NCBI GenBank assembly: GCA_021324465.1 | Contig: JAJPJB010000040.1 | Coordinates: forward strand, 1-64,000 | Reading direction: 5' to 3' | Length of the DNA stretch: 64,000 nucleotides | Origin: Hyphomicrobiaceae bacterium | Lineage (GTDB): Bacteria; Pseudomonadota; Alphaproteobacteria; Rhizobiales; Xanthobacteraceae | Shown here: positions 15,686-24,607 of the stretch, in pieces | How positions within the stretch are numbered: position 1 is the first letter of the stretch | How the letters are laid out: each line of letters starts with the position of its first letter | The notes under the pieces: generated by a model | Seen by the model: the letters and a program-made list of their open reading frames with translations, nothing else | What the model was told of the DNA's origin: nothing | Databases searched by the model: none | Translations under genes and position numbers: made by a program

Positions 15686-16869
15686 GTGAACGCCGGGAGG
15701 TGTGGATCACCGGCATCGGTCTCCTCACCTGTCTGGGCGAGGGATTGGATGCGGCGTGGGAGCAGCTGATGCGGGGCGACCCGCACACCTACGACGCCAC
15801 GAGCTTTGCGCCTTACATCGTGCATCAGCTGCCGGCGATGAGCTTCGACAGGCAAATCCCGAAAAAGAGCGATCAGCGACAGATGGAGACCTGGCAGCGG
15901 GTCGGCGTCTATTCCGCCGGCCTTGCGCTCGCCGATGCCGGCATTGCCGGGAACGCTGAAATTCTCGATCGCGCCGACATGATCGTCGCCGCCGGCGGCG
16001 GTGAACGCGACATCGCGGTCGATACCGCGATCATGGCGGGGCTGCGCAAGACCAATACGCCCGAAGCCTTTCTCAACGAACGGCTGATGAACGATCTGCG
16101 CCCCACGCTGTTCCTGGCGCAGCTGCCGAACTTGCTTGCCGGCAACATCTCGCTGGTGCATGGCGTGGTCGGCTCGTCGCGCACCTTCATGGGCGAAGAG
16201 TCGGCCGGCGTCGACGCGGTGCGCGTCGCGCAGGCCCGCATTGCCGCGGGCCAGAGTGACCTGACGCTGGTCGGCGGCGCCTATCACGGCACGCGCTGGG
16301 ACGTGCTGCTCACCTTCGAGCTCGGCCGCGTGGCGCTGAAGGACAAGTTCGCCTCGGTGTGGGACCGCGGTCCGCATGGCGGCATCGCCTTCGGTACGAT
16401 GGGCGGCTTCCTGGTGCTGGAAAGCAAGGACCACGCGCTCGCGCGCGGCGCCAAGCCGCGCGCGCGCATCGCGCCGGTCTATTCCGACCGCAATGCACGC
16501 AAGCAAGGTGACACCGAGGCCAGCCTGCGCCGGCAGTGGGAAAAGCTAAAGCCGCGCGTCGACCCTGCGCATGCGGTCGTGATTTCCGGCGCGTCGGGCC
16601 TCGAGCCGGCGACTGCGGCGGAGCTCACTGTGCTCAAGGAGATCGGGCTTCCGGTGCGCAATACCGGCTCGTATATCGGGCACGGCGTCGACAGCCAGTT
16701 CACCGCCAACCTTGCCATTGGCTGCGCGGTGCTCGAACATGGCAAGCTGTTCGCGCCGACCGGAAGCGGCGACGCCGGCGATACGCCGCCCGGCCTGTCG
16801 CAGGTCGTCGTCACCGGCGTGGGGAATTGGCGCGGCGAAGGACTCGCGCTGATCGAACGCGTGAATTGA
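15682..16869 (+). CDS. fabF2XL: Ketosynthase-fold protein FabF2XL lacking the catalytic Cys
   Basis: A 395-residue thiolase-fold protein with the ketosynthase start VWITGIGLLTCLGEGLDAAW and the C-terminal NTGSYIGHGVDSQFTANLAI segment. At the active-site position, where its neighbour has TACASGGTAI, it has VVGSSRTFMG: aligned on GVDAVR/GVEAIR, Ser166 replaces Cys. The HGTST block with the first catalytic His is also gone (ISGASGLEPATAAE). It therefore cannot condense in the normal way and resembles the KS-beta/chain-length-factor partner of type II polyketide synthases. Starts with GTG overlapping fabZXL by four bases; fabF1XL follows after 11 bases. A heterodimer with FabF1XL is inferred. Confidence 0.9.
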   Translation: MSERREVWITGIGLLTCLGEGLDAAWEQLMRGDPHTYDATSFAPYIVHQLPAMSFDRQIPKKSDQRQMETWQRVGVYSAGLALADAGIAGNAEILDRADMIVAAGGGERDIAVDTAIMAGLRKTNTPEAFLNERLMNDLRPTLFLAQLPNLLAGNISLVHGVVGSSRTFMGEESAGVDAVRVAQARIAAGQSDLTLVGGAYHGTRWDVLLTFELGRVALKDKFASVWDRGPHGGIAFGTMGGFLVLESKDHALARGAKPRARIAPVYSDRNARKQGDTEASLRRQWEKLKPRVDPAHAVVISGASGLEPATAAELTVLKEIGLPVRNTGSYIGHGVDSQFTANLAIGCAVLEHGKLFAPTGSGDAGDTPPGLSQVVVTGVGNWRGEGLALIERVN

Positions 16870-16880
16870 AGGAGGACGTT

Positions 16881-18185
16881 ATGGCCGTTTCGTCCCGTCC
16901 CACCGCAAGCGCGCATCGCGACAAAGCCGGCCGTCCGATCATCGCCATCACCGGCATGGGCGTGGTCACTTCGCTCGGCATCGGCAAAGAAGACAATTGG
17001 GCCAAGCTAGTGGCCGGCATTTCCGGCATCCGCCGCATTTCGCGTTTTCCGCTCGACAGCCTGCGCACCACCATCGCCGGCACTGTCGACGACGTCTACA
17101 AGGACTACATGCCGCCGGCGCATTTGTCGGAACAGATCGCGACGCTCGCCTGCGAGGAAGCGATCGGCCAGTCCGCCATCGGCTCGAAGGGCTACTTCCC
17201 GGGCCCGCTGTTCCTGGCGCTGCCGCCGCTTGAGATCGAGTGGCATTATCGCAACGAATTGGCGGCACATACCGGGTCCGACCACGATCCGACCTATCCC
17301 GATCTAGTGCGAGTGGCGCGCGAGCCGCAATTCGCGCCGGTGCTCGACACCTTGAAATACGGCATTATCGGTGAGCACCTGGCCGAGCGTTTTGGCACCC
17401 AAGGCTCGCCGATCTCGCTGACCACAGCCTGCGCCTCGGGCGGCACTGCGATCCAGCTCGGCGTCGAAGCGATCCGTCGCGGCGAATGCGAGGCCGTGCT
17501 TGCGGTCGGCGCCGACGGCTCGTTGACGCTGGAGTCGCTGGTACGCTTCTCGCTGCTCTCGGCGCTGTCGACGCAGAACGATCCGCCGGAGCAGGCGTCA
17601 AAGCCATTCTCGAAGAACCGCGACGGCTTTGTGCTCGCCGAAGGCGCGGCCGCGCTGGTGCTCGAAGACTATGATCATGCGCTCGCGCGCGGCGCAGAAA
17701 TTCTGGGCATTGTCGAAGGTTGCGGCGAGAAATCCGATTCGTTTCATCGCACGCGGTCGAGCCCGGACGGCAAGCCGGTGATCGCCTGCATGCGCATTGC
17801 GCTGGCGGATGCCGGCGTCGGGCCGCAGGACATCGACTATATCAATGCGCACGGCACTTCGACGCCGGAGAATGACAAGATGGAATGCCTCGGCGTCACC
17901 ACCGTATTCGGTGATCGCATCCGTTCAATTCCGATGTCCTCGAACAAGTCGATGATCGGGCACACATTGACCGCAGCCGGCGCAGTGGAAGCGGTGTTCA
18001 CCGCGCTCACGCTCGAGCATCAGCGCATTCCGCCGACCATCAACTACCGCGTGCCAGACCCGGCGATCACGCTGGATGTCGTGCCGAACGAGGCGCGCGA
18101 TGCGAAGATCAAGCGCGCGATCTCCAATTCCTTCGGCTTCGGCGGCCAGAACATTTCGCTCGTGCTGACCCGGGAGCCGGCGTGA
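16881..18185 (+). CDS. fabF1XL: Beta-ketoacyl-ACP synthase FabF1XL
   Basis: The 434-residue ketosynthase has a full catalytic triad: Cys184 in TTACASGGTAIQLG, His324 in INAHGTSTPENDKME and His361 in NKSMIGHTLTAAGAVEA. It performs the malonyl condensations that extend the acyl chain on AcpXL to very long length, presumably together with FabF2XL encoded just upstream. GGAGGA before ATG 16881 is a strong ribosome site. The N-terminal 15 residues before GRPIIAITGMGVV are a variable extension. The protein ends SNSFGFGGQNISLVLT, as in FabF. Confidence 0.94.
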   Translation: MAVSSRPTASAHRDKAGRPIIAITGMGVVTSLGIGKEDNWAKLVAGISGIRRISRFPLDSLRTTIAGTVDDVYKDYMPPAHLSEQIATLACEEAIGQSAIGSKGYFPGPLFLALPPLEIEWHYRNELAAHTGSDHDPTYPDLVRVAREPQFAPVLDTLKYGIIGEHLAERFGTQGSPISLTTACASGGTAIQLGVEAIRRGECEAVLAVGADGSLTLESLVRFSLLSALSTQNDPPEQASKPFSKNRDGFVLAEGAAALVLEDYDHALARGAEILGIVEGCGEKSDSFHRTRSSPDGKPVIACMRIALADAGVGPQDIDYINAHGTSTPENDKMECLGVTTVFGDRIRSIPMSSNKSMIGHTLTAAGAVEAVFTALTLEHQRIPPTINYRVPDPAITLDVVPNEARDAKIKRAISNSFGFGGQNISLVLTREPA

Positions 18186-18310
18186 GCCGTGTCAACACCA
18201 CGAATTGCCTGGTCGCGCCATGCCGTCGATCGCAACGGCGGCAGATGCGTTCGAGCAAATCACGGCGTCAAGGGCGCTTTCGGCGCCGAGAGGCGGTTTT
18301 CACCCTTGAC

Positions 18311-18335
18311 ACCCTGATTTGTTCGGAAACAGGGT
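18311..18335. terminator. Weak hairpin between fabF1XL and adh2XL
   Basis: ACCCTG-a-TT...AA-c-AGGGT can form an interrupted stem in the 234-bp gap between fabF1XL and adh2XL. No T-tract follows, so it could equally be a regulatory or mRNA-processing hairpin, or chance. The long gap suggests adh2XL may have its own promoter. Confidence 0.25.
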
Positions 18336-18419
18336 CGCCGTTGCGATCGACAGCTCTCTGCGGTCATTGACTGTCATCCGCCGCCTCCCTGCTGTCAATG
18401 TTCTCGGTCGAGTTACGTT

Positions 18420-19511
18420 ATGGGTATTGAGCAAACCATCGCAGCACCCGCCGTTGATCAGCGCACTGGCACCGCGCCGGCGAGGGCCATGCGCGCGCTC
18501 ACGCTGGTCGCCGACCGCAAGATCGAGCTCGTCGAGACCGCGGCGCCGCCTGCGCCGGGCCCCGGTGAAGTGCAAATCGGCATCAAGGCGATCGGCCTCA
18601 ACCATATCGACGTATGGGGCTGGCGCGGCATGGCCTTCGCCAAACGCAAGCTGCCGCTGATCGTCGGCGTCGAGGCGGCGGGCGAAGTCGCTGCTGTAGG
18701 GCCGGATGTCACCATGTCCAAGGTCGGCGACCGCGTCGTCGCCTATGGCGCGCTGACCTGCGGCCAGTGCAAAGCCTGCCGCGAAGGCCGCGACAATCTC
18801 TGCGAGAATGTCGCGAGCATCATGGGCTTTCACATCGACGGCTTTGCCCGTGATTTCGTCAACATGCCGGCGCGCCTCGTCGTGAAGGTCCCGGACAATG
18901 TGAGCATGCGCGACGCGGTCTGCGCGCCGGTCGCGTTCGGCACGGTTCAGCACATGCTGTTCGACAATGCCAGGCTCGAACCCGGCGAGACCATTCTGGT
19001 CCAGGCCGGCGGCTCCGGCATCGGCACGAGCGCGATCAAGATGGCCAAGGCCATCGGCGCCACCGTGTTCACCACGGTCGGGGACGATGCCAAGGCGGAA
19101 AAGGCGAAGGCGCTCGGCGCCGATCATGTGATCAACTATCGCACCGAACGCTTCGAAAGCGTGGTGCGCAAGCTGACCGGCAAGAAGGGCGTCGATGTCG
19201 CCTTCGAGCATGTCGGCCCCGACACGTTCAACGGCTCCCTGCTCTGTCTCAAGCGCGGCGGGCGGCTGGTGACCTGCGGCTCTACGACCGGACAGTCGAT
19301 TCAATTCAACCTGTTCCAGCTCTATCTGCAGCAGTATCGCATCTTCGGCTCGTTCGGCTGCTCGATCCGCAATATTCGCGAAAGCCTTGCCAAGATGGCC
19401 GCGGGCCTGCTGCCGGTGATCGACACCGAGGTGCCGCTGTCAGAATTCGAGCGCGGGCTGAACCGGCTGGAAAGCCGGCAGGTGTTCGGCAAGATCGTCG
19501 TCATGTTCTGA
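18420..19511 (+). CDS. adh2XL: Zinc-binding alcohol dehydrogenase of the lipid A long-chain cluster
   Basis: A 363-residue medium-chain dehydrogenase. The structural-zinc loop is present with four Cys in CGQCKACREGRDNLC (residues 114-128), the NAD(P) Rossmann motif reads ILVQAGGSGIGTSAIKMAKA, and the C-terminus is GRLVTCGSTTG...GKIVVMF. In other Hyphomicrobiales this gene (annotated adhXL/adh2XL) always lies between fabF1XL and lpxXL; its reaction in very-long-chain fatty acid synthesis is not established, but an enoyl-reductase-like role is plausible. ATG 18420 is used; MRALTLVADRK from 18489, preceded by GGCGAGGG, is an equally reasonable start. Confidence 0.88.
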   Translation: MGIEQTIAAPAVDQRTGTAPARAMRALTLVADRKIELVETAAPPAPGPGEVQIGIKAIGLNHIDVWGWRGMAFAKRKLPLIVGVEAAGEVAAVGPDVTMSKVGDRVVAYGALTCGQCKACREGRDNLCENVASIMGFHIDGFARDFVNMPARLVVKVPDNVSMRDAVCAPVAFGTVQHMLFDNARLEPGETILVQAGGSGIGTSAIKMAKAIGATVFTTVGDDAKAEKAKALGADHVINYRTERFESVVRKLTGKKGVDVAFEHVGPDTFNGSLLCLKRGGRLVTCGSTTGQSIQFNLFQLYLQQYRIFGSFGCSIRNIRESLAKMAAGLLPVIDTEVPLSEFERGLNRLESRQVFGKIVVMF

Positions 19512-19682
19512 TCATCGGGCGTAGGGCATGATCCTCACTGCGATCCGCCATCCCGAGATGCCCGCGCGCAGCGCGGGGCTCGAAGGATGCTCATGGAGGC
19601 GGAATGAAAATCGGCATGCCGATTTCGAAAACGTCAATGACCAGGTCGCCGGCAGCGACTTGGGCGGCCGCCGCCCTTTGAA

Positions 19683-19703
19683 GCTCGCTTCGCTCGCACC
19701 TCA
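19683..19703 (-). repeat. 21-bp dispersed repeat, copy 2
   Basis: Identical to 103-123 on the opposite strand. It is part of a longer intergenic repeat-like stretch (about 19540-19715) containing GCGCGCAGCGCGGGGCTCGA and a CCTCAGGGTGACGGA string, of the kind seen also near 38400-38440 and 53780-53890. Confidence 0.7.
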
Positions 19704-19751
19704 GGGTGACGGAACGCACCCCGCGACCGTCCTTATTTCACTCGTTGTCTA

Positions 19752-20657
19752 ATGAAGCGCTCGCGCTTCAAGCCGCTTGTCGACAAAATCGTCGGCACAC
19801 TGACCGTCGGCCTGCTCAACGCGATCAAGCACACTGACCGCAAGCGCATGGCTAATTTCGCCGGCGCGCTGATGCGCAGGATTGGCCCGCTCTTCAAGGA
19901 ACATCGGATCGGCCGCGAGCAATTGCGCTTGGCCTTTCCGGAAAAATCCGACGTCGAGATCGAAAAAATTCTCGGCGGAGTGTGGGATAATCTCGGCCGC
20001 ATCGCCATCGAATTCGCCCATCTCGACGACTTTTGCGTTGACGGTTTTGGCCCGCAAAAACCGGATGTCATCACGTTTGCGCAGGACTCGCATGATCGCT
20101 ACGTGAAAGTGATGGAAAGCGGCAGGCCGACGCTGGTCTTTGCCGCTCATCTCGCCAATTGGGAACTGCCCGCGGTCGGCACGACGGCACTCGGCGTACG
20201 CACGGCCGTGCTGTTTCGGCGCCCGAATATCGACGCAGTGGCCGAGGTGATCGTAAAACTGCGCACGCCGCTGATGGGCGAACTGGTTCAGACCGGGCTC
20301 GACGCGCCGGTGCGACTGGCCCGGCTTGTTGAATCCGGCGTGCATATCGGCATGCTCGCCGATCAGCATTATACGCGCGGCGTCGATGTCACTTTTTTCG
20401 GCCGCACCTGCAAAGCCAATCCGCTGATCGCGATGCTGGCGCGGCAGACCGGTGCACCGATCTATGGCACGCGCGTGGTGCGGCTGCCCGACGGCAACAG
20501 TTTTTGGGGCGAAATGTCCGACGAAGTGAAGCCGGTCCGAGATGCGCAGGGCCGCGTCGACATAAGGGGCACCATGCAGGCCATCACCAATGTGATCGAG
20601 GGCTGGGTGCGCGAGCATCCGGAACAATGGCTCTGGCTGCATCGCCGCTGGCGATAA
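19752..20657 (+). CDS. lpxXL: Lipid A very-long-chain acyltransferase LpxXL
   Basis: This 301-residue inner-membrane-associated acyltransferase is of the HtrB/LpxL family. The catalytic HX4E motif is HLANWE (His133, Glu138), followed by the usual GVRTAVLFRRPNID, GVHIGMLADQHY (substrate arginine/aspartate region) and a C-terminal REHPEQWLWLHRRW. As the last gene of the acpXL cluster it transfers the (omega-1)-hydroxy C26-C28 acyl chain from AcpXL to Kdo2-lipid A. A 240-bp gap with repeats separates it from adh2XL. Confidence 0.94.
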   Translation: MKRSRFKPLVDKIVGTLTVGLLNAIKHTDRKRMANFAGALMRRIGPLFKEHRIGREQLRLAFPEKSDVEIEKILGGVWDNLGRIAIEFAHLDDFCVDGFGPQKPDVITFAQDSHDRYVKVMESGRPTLVFAAHLANWELPAVGTTALGVRTAVLFRRPNIDAVAEVIVKLRTPLMGELVQTGLDAPVRLARLVESGVHIGMLADQHYTRGVDVTFFGRTCKANPLIAMLARQTGAPIYGTRVVRLPDGNSFWGEMSDEVKPVRDAQGRVDIRGTMQAITNVIEGWVREHPEQWLWLHRRWR

Positions 20658-20793
20658 GGTCGCGGGTCGCGCCGTTAAGTCGTTTTCGCGAAAGGGGGAA
20701 TCCAAGTCGTCCGTGTCACAGGAGGTCCTGCGCCGGAGCATGGGTTCCCAGTTTTGCGGGGACGACGTGGCGAGAACCCTCGTGTCCGACCTG

Positions 20794-20832
20794 TTGCGGA
20801 AAGCCGGTACCCACTCTTGCGGACAATGCTCG
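20794..20832 (+). repeat. 39-bp dispersed repeat, copy B
   Basis: Matches 8996-9034 at 35 of 39 positions, including the invariant GGAAAGCCGGTACCCA block. It sits in the 315-bp gap between lpxXL and the radical SAM gene, which also holds GTCGTTTTCGCGAAAGGGGG and ACGACGTGG outer arms, suggesting a composite repeat from about 20680 to 20840. Confidence 0.7.
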
Positions 20833-20972
20833 AGTGTCGCAATTCAGCCACAGGTTGGGTTAGTTCTTCATGTCCTCCGCGCCCGGCTGGATTGAAACGC
20901 CCAAAACGGGTAAGTAGGCTCGGGTTGCTGGGACTTCGCGAGCTGGCCAACGGGGGCTGGCGGGAGGGGGTT

Positions 20973-22556
20973 ATGGCCGGATCCGCGACACGGGTCCTGA
21001 TGGTCTACCCGGCTTTTTTCGGCGAGACCTTCTGGAACTACTCGGAAGTTTGCAAGCTTCTTGGCGCGCGTTACACCGCAGCCCCGCTCGGGCTGATCAC
21101 GGTGGCGGCGATGCTGCCGGACACCTGGGACGTTCGGCTCATCAATCGCAACACCGAAGAGCTGACCGAGGACGATGTCGCCTGGGCCGACATGGTCATG
21201 ACCGGCGGCATGCTGCTACAGCAGCAAGACACGCTGCACATAATCCGACTCGCCCATAAGCATGGCAAATTCACCGTGGTCGGCGGGCCGGACGCCACGT
21301 CGAGTCCCCATATCTATGCCGAATCCGATTTCCGGGTGCTGGGCGAAGCCGAAGGCGTCATCGACCAATTCATCGCCGCCTGGGAAAAGGGCGAGCGGCG
21401 CGGCACCTTCACCGCGGAGAAGTTCGCCATCGACGTCACCAAGACGCCTATCCCGCGCTTCGATCTGCTGAAATTCGATCACTATCTCTATATCGGCGTG
21501 CAGTATTCGCGCGGCTGCCCGTTCACCTGCGAATTCTGCGATATCATCGAGCTCTACGGCCGCGCGCCGCGCGCCAAGACGCACGAGCAGATGCTGGCCG
21601 AGCTCGACCGGCTCTATGAGCTCGGCTATCGCGGCCATGTCGATTTCGTCGACGACAATCTGATCGGCAACAAGAAGGCGGTGAAGGCTTTTCTTCCCCA
21701 TCTCGCGAAATGGGTGAAGGAAAAGGACTATCCGTTCGAGTTTTCGACCGAAGCCTCGATCAACCTATCCGACGATGCCGAGCTGATGGGACTGATGCGG
21801 GACGCGAACTTCTTCGCCGTCTTCGTCGGCATCGAAAGCCCGGACCCGGAAACGCTGCGGCAGATGCGCAAGAAGCAGAACACCCGCCGCAATATCGCCG
21901 AGAGCATCCACAAGATCTATTCCTACGGCATGTTCGTGAATGCCGGATTCATCTTGGGCTTCGACAGCGAAAAGGAATCGGTGGCCGATGCCATGGTCGA
22001 CCTGATCACGGATGCCGCGATCCCGCTCTGCATCGTCGGCCTGCTCTATGCGCTGCCCGGCACGCAGCTGACGCGGCGGCTGGAGAAGGAAGGCAGGTTG
22101 CATCCCAACCATGACGTATTCTCACCGGGCGACCAGTGCACGCACGGCATCAACTTCGATCCGGCGCGGCCGATGCGCGACATTCTCCTGGACTACAAGA
22201 GCATCCTCGAACGGGTCTTCGACCCGATCGTCTATGCCAAACGGCTCGATCGCCTGGTGTCGATGCTCGACCGTTCCGGCCGGCCGAACAAGCTGCCGCA
22301 AGGCGATCTGCGTGCTTCGTTCAGCTCTCTGGAAAAGGTGCACCGGATCATGAGCGGGCTGCCGGAGCGCGACGCGTTCTGGAAGGTTTTCACCAATTGC
22401 GTGAAGAACAATCCGTCGGTGGTGAGTTCGCTGCTGTTGCTGACGGCGGTGTACCACCATCTCGGCCCCTATTCGCGGCACATCATCAAGAGCATCGACG
22501 AGCGGCTTACCGCGCTCGGCGTCAATGACCTTGTGCCGGCGGTCGCGGCGGAGTAG
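20973..22556 (+). CDS. B12-binding radical SAM protein (DUF4070 type)
   Basis: The 527-residue protein has an N-terminal cobalamin-binding Rossmann-like domain (VLMVYPAFFGETFWNY, APLGLITVAAMLP), without the DxHxxG lower-ligand motif. A radical SAM domain follows with the 4Fe-4S Cys182, Cys186, Cys189 in SRGCPFTCEFCDIIELYG, then HVDFVDDNLIGNKKA and VNAGFILGFDSEKES. The C-terminal domain of about 150 residues is DUF4070-like. This architecture is shared with HpnP-type methylases that methylate unactivated lipid carbons with SAM and cobalamin. Here it lies 315 bp after lpxXL on the same strand, so a lipid A or fatty-acid substrate is an attractive inference. ATG 20973 follows GGGAGGGGG; further upstream codons read through a dispersed repeat. 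Confidence 0.88.
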   Translation: MAGSATRVLMVYPAFFGETFWNYSEVCKLLGARYTAAPLGLITVAAMLPDTWDVRLINRNTEELTEDDVAWADMVMTGGMLLQQQDTLHIIRLAHKHGKFTVVGGPDATSSPHIYAESDFRVLGEAEGVIDQFIAAWEKGERRGTFTAEKFAIDVTKTPIPRFDLLKFDHYLYIGVQYSRGCPFTCEFCDIIELYGRAPRAKTHEQMLAELDRLYELGYRGHVDFVDDNLIGNKKAVKAFLPHLAKWVKEKDYPFEFSTEASINLSDDAELMGLMRDANFFAVFVGIESPDPETLRQMRKKQNTRRNIAESIHKIYSYGMFVNAGFILGFDSEKESVADAMVDLITDAAIPLCIVGLLYALPGTQLTRRLEKEGRLHPNHDVFSPGDQCTHGINFDPARPMRDILLDYKSILERVFDPIVYAKRLDRLVSMLDRSGRPNKLPQGDLRASFSSLEKVHRIMSGLPERDAFWKVFTNCVKNNPSVVSSLLLLTAVYHHLGPYSRHIIKSIDERLTALGVNDLVPAVAAE

Positions 22557-22658
22557 CGACGGCGGATCATTCCGCGTGTTTTTATGCATTCACGCACCAC
22601 GTGTCGACGTGGTCGCTTGGCGGTTGCCCACCCCCTCTGGCGATTTTCAATTCGGGGG

Positions 22659-23066
22659 CTACGGCTTCGCCGGGCAGCGCTGATATGGCTTGAGATCCGC
22701 AAATGACCTGCCGATCGACATCTGATCGGCGCCTTCCGGCCGCATGATCACATTGACGACATGCGGCCGGTCCTGCGGGCTGGCGCTGCAGCGCCCGCGC
22801 ACCGAGTAATTTGTCCCGTGCGAACCCGCCGTCTCGACAATGACCTCGACGGCGCAGGCGCCGTCGGGGCCGATGTAATTGGCCGCCGAGATGGCAAAAT
22901 TGGATTTGTCGTTCTTGGCGCAAAACTCCGCGCTCTGCGCCCAGGTGCCGATGAGCGGCGTCGCGAACGAGGTGTGCCTTATCTCATCGGCCATGATTGG
23001 GTCGGTCATGGCGGCCTGCAGCATCAGCCCGAAGCCTGTTGCGGCCAGAACAATCATCCGCGTCAT
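22659..23066 (-). CDS. Small secreted cysteine-containing protein
   Basis: A 135-residue protein with a signal peptide (MTRMIVLAATGFGLMLQAA, cleavage near MADE) and a mature domain of about 105 residues with four cysteines in EFCAKN, DGACAVE, RGRCSAS and YQRCPAKP, probably two disulfides. No family is recognised; the mature part, with ATPLIGTWAQSAEFC near the start, looks like a small periplasmic domain. ATG 23066 is preceded by AGGGGGC; an earlier in-frame ATG at 23153 would bury the signal peptide. It converges with the radical SAM gene. Confidence 0.65.
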   Translation of the reverse strand: MTRMIVLAATGFGLMLQAAMTDPIMADEIRHTSFATPLIGTWAQSAEFCAKNDKSNFAISAANYIGPDGACAVEVIVETAGSHGTNYSVRGRCSASPQDRPHVVNVIMRPEGADQMSIGRSFADLKPYQRCPAKP

Positions 23067-23220
23067 GTGAGCCCCCTGCGTTATGCGCGTCATGTCTTGC
23101 GATCGGCCGGCGGACTTGCGCGCGGCCACTCGCCTGACGCCGTAGAGAGACAAATTAACGGAGCAATAATAGACCGCTTGGACGGTGCAAGTGGTTGAAT
23201 TTCACCATGCCTCCCGCAAT

Positions 23221-23322
23221 CGTCATTCCCGGCCGCCGCGTAGCGACGAGCCGGAAATCTATAATCCCAGCTCAGGGATTATGATTCCGGACTCCTTGCC
23301 CTGCCGGGCCCCCGGAATGACG
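23221..23322. repeat. Long inverted-repeat intergenic element A
   Basis: Bounded by CGTCATTCC and GGAATGACG, with an internal perfect stem ATAATCCC-agctca-GGGATTAT (23261-23282). The outer arms are the same as those of 49142-49261 and nearly those of 24465-24605. It fills most of the 300-bp space between two minus-strand genes and contains no coding sequence. Confidence 0.7.
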
Positions 23323-23366
23323 TTTTCGGGGCCGGATTGCGTCGCTTTGCTCGCCGTGATGGCGGC

Positions 23367-24383
23367 TTACAGCTTCGCAATCCCTGCCTGATCAATGATT
23401 TGCCTGAAGGTGTCCATTTCTTTGGTCACGCGCGCCCAGCACGCATCCGCCCCTTTGGCGCGGACCAGAAAACCGTTCTGGAACATCTTGTCCTTCATCG
23501 CAGGCGTATTGAGAACCTTTAACGTCTCCGTCTCGAGCCATTTGATGCTTTCAGCAGGCGTCCGGGCCGGCGCCAGCAGCATCGCGTCGGTGGCGAAGAC
23601 GAAATCCGGATATCCGGATTCGATCATGGTAGGCGTGTCCGGCAGATCGGGCCAGCGCTGTTCGGAACAGACGGCAAGACCGCGCAGCGCGCCCGCCTTA
23701 ATATGCGCCACCGACGGCGCGACCGACCCGGAGCAGATTTGCACCGTGCCGGCGAGCAGCGCCGCGACCGCATCGCCACCGCCCTTGAACACGACCTCCT
23801 CGAGGTTCGGCAGCTTTTCCTTGACCTTCAAGAGCGCCATCTGCAGTTGCGGCGTGGTGCCAATCGGCGGCACCGAGGCGTTGAATTTTTCCGGGCGCGA
23901 ACGCGCCAGCGCGACAAAATCCTTCATTGTCTTGGCCGGCAAATCGGGCTTGACCAGAAAGATGTTGGGCGAGCCGCCGAGTTCGCTCACCGCCACGAAG
24001 TCTCTCAGCGGATCATAAGGCAGCGACTTGTAAAGCCCGGGATTGACGGAAAAGGCCGTGGTGCCGAGCAGGATGGTGTAGCCGTCCGGATCGGCATGGG
24101 CGACATATTCCATCCCGATATTGCCTCCGGCACCACCGCGGTTCTCGATGACGAAGGTCTTGCCGGTCGACTGCTGCAGCGCCGCGGTGACGATGCGGCC
24201 GACGATGTCCGACGGCCCGCCCGGCGTATTGGCGACGACGAACTTGATCGGGCGGTCGGGATAGGCGGCATAGGCGGAGCGGACGCGCAGAATCGCGGGC
24301 GCGGCGATGCCAGCGGCTGCGGCGACCGCGGCTTTGATGAGACTGCGTCGTGATGGCGTCGACCCTCGGCTCGATTTATTCAT
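23367..24383 (-). CDS. Bug-family (tripartite tricarboxylate transporter) substrate-binding protein
   Basis: The 338-residue protein has a Tat-like signal sequence (SRRSLIKAAVAAAAG, cleavage near SAYA), then YPDRPIKFVVANTPGGPSDI, VIENRGGAGGNIGMEYVA, ADPDGYTILLGTTAFSVNP and LPYDPLRDFVAVSELGGSPN, the standard TctC/Bug blocks. It would bind a carboxylate in the periplasm. No TctA/TctB membrane genes are near. The twin-arginine pair differs from the Sec-type signal of the other Bug protein in this window (3371-4339), so the two are distinct paralogues and may be exported by different routes. Confidence 0.9.
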   Translation of the reverse strand: MNKSSRGSTPSRRSLIKAAVAAAAGIAAPAILRVRSAYAAYPDRPIKFVVANTPGGPSDIVGRIVTAALQQSTGKTFVIENRGGAGGNIGMEYVAHADPDGYTILLGTTAFSVNPGLYKSLPYDPLRDFVAVSELGGSPNIFLVKPDLPAKTMKDFVALARSRPEKFNASVPPIGTTPQLQMALLKVKEKLPNLEEVVFKGGGDAVAALLAGTVQICSGSVAPSVAHIKAGALRGLAVCSEQRWPDLPDTPTMIESGYPDFVFATDAMLLAPARTPAESIKWLETETLKVLNTPAMKDKMFQNGFLVRAKGADACWARVTKEMDTFRQIIDQAGIAKL

Positions 24384-24464
24384 GGCCCTCCCCGCCTCTC
24401 CAAGATCATCTGTGGACTCTATTAAAACAGCTCGTACGGTTGCTTACCAGCGTCCGCAGGCCCG

Positions 24465-24605
24465 CCGCCATTCCGGGGCCGAGCCAACGGGTCCGCGCGG
24501 AGCGCGCAGCCCAATGACAGGCCTCCTGCGGAGGCCGGAATCCGCAGTCCCAGCGCCGCAAGCCGGGATTGCGGACTCCCGCTTCGCGGCAGTCCGGAAT
24601 GGCGG
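24465..24605. repeat. Long inverted-repeat intergenic element B
   Basis: Outer arms CCGCCATTCCGG (24465-24476) and CCGGAATGGCGG (24594-24605) are perfect inverted repeats. The interior holds further pairs such as CCGGAATCCGCAGTCC/ GGATTGCGGACTCC. It ends three bases before the stop codon of the polyamine-binding gene and may serve as its 3' structure. Confidence 0.75.
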
Positions 24606-24607
24606 GG

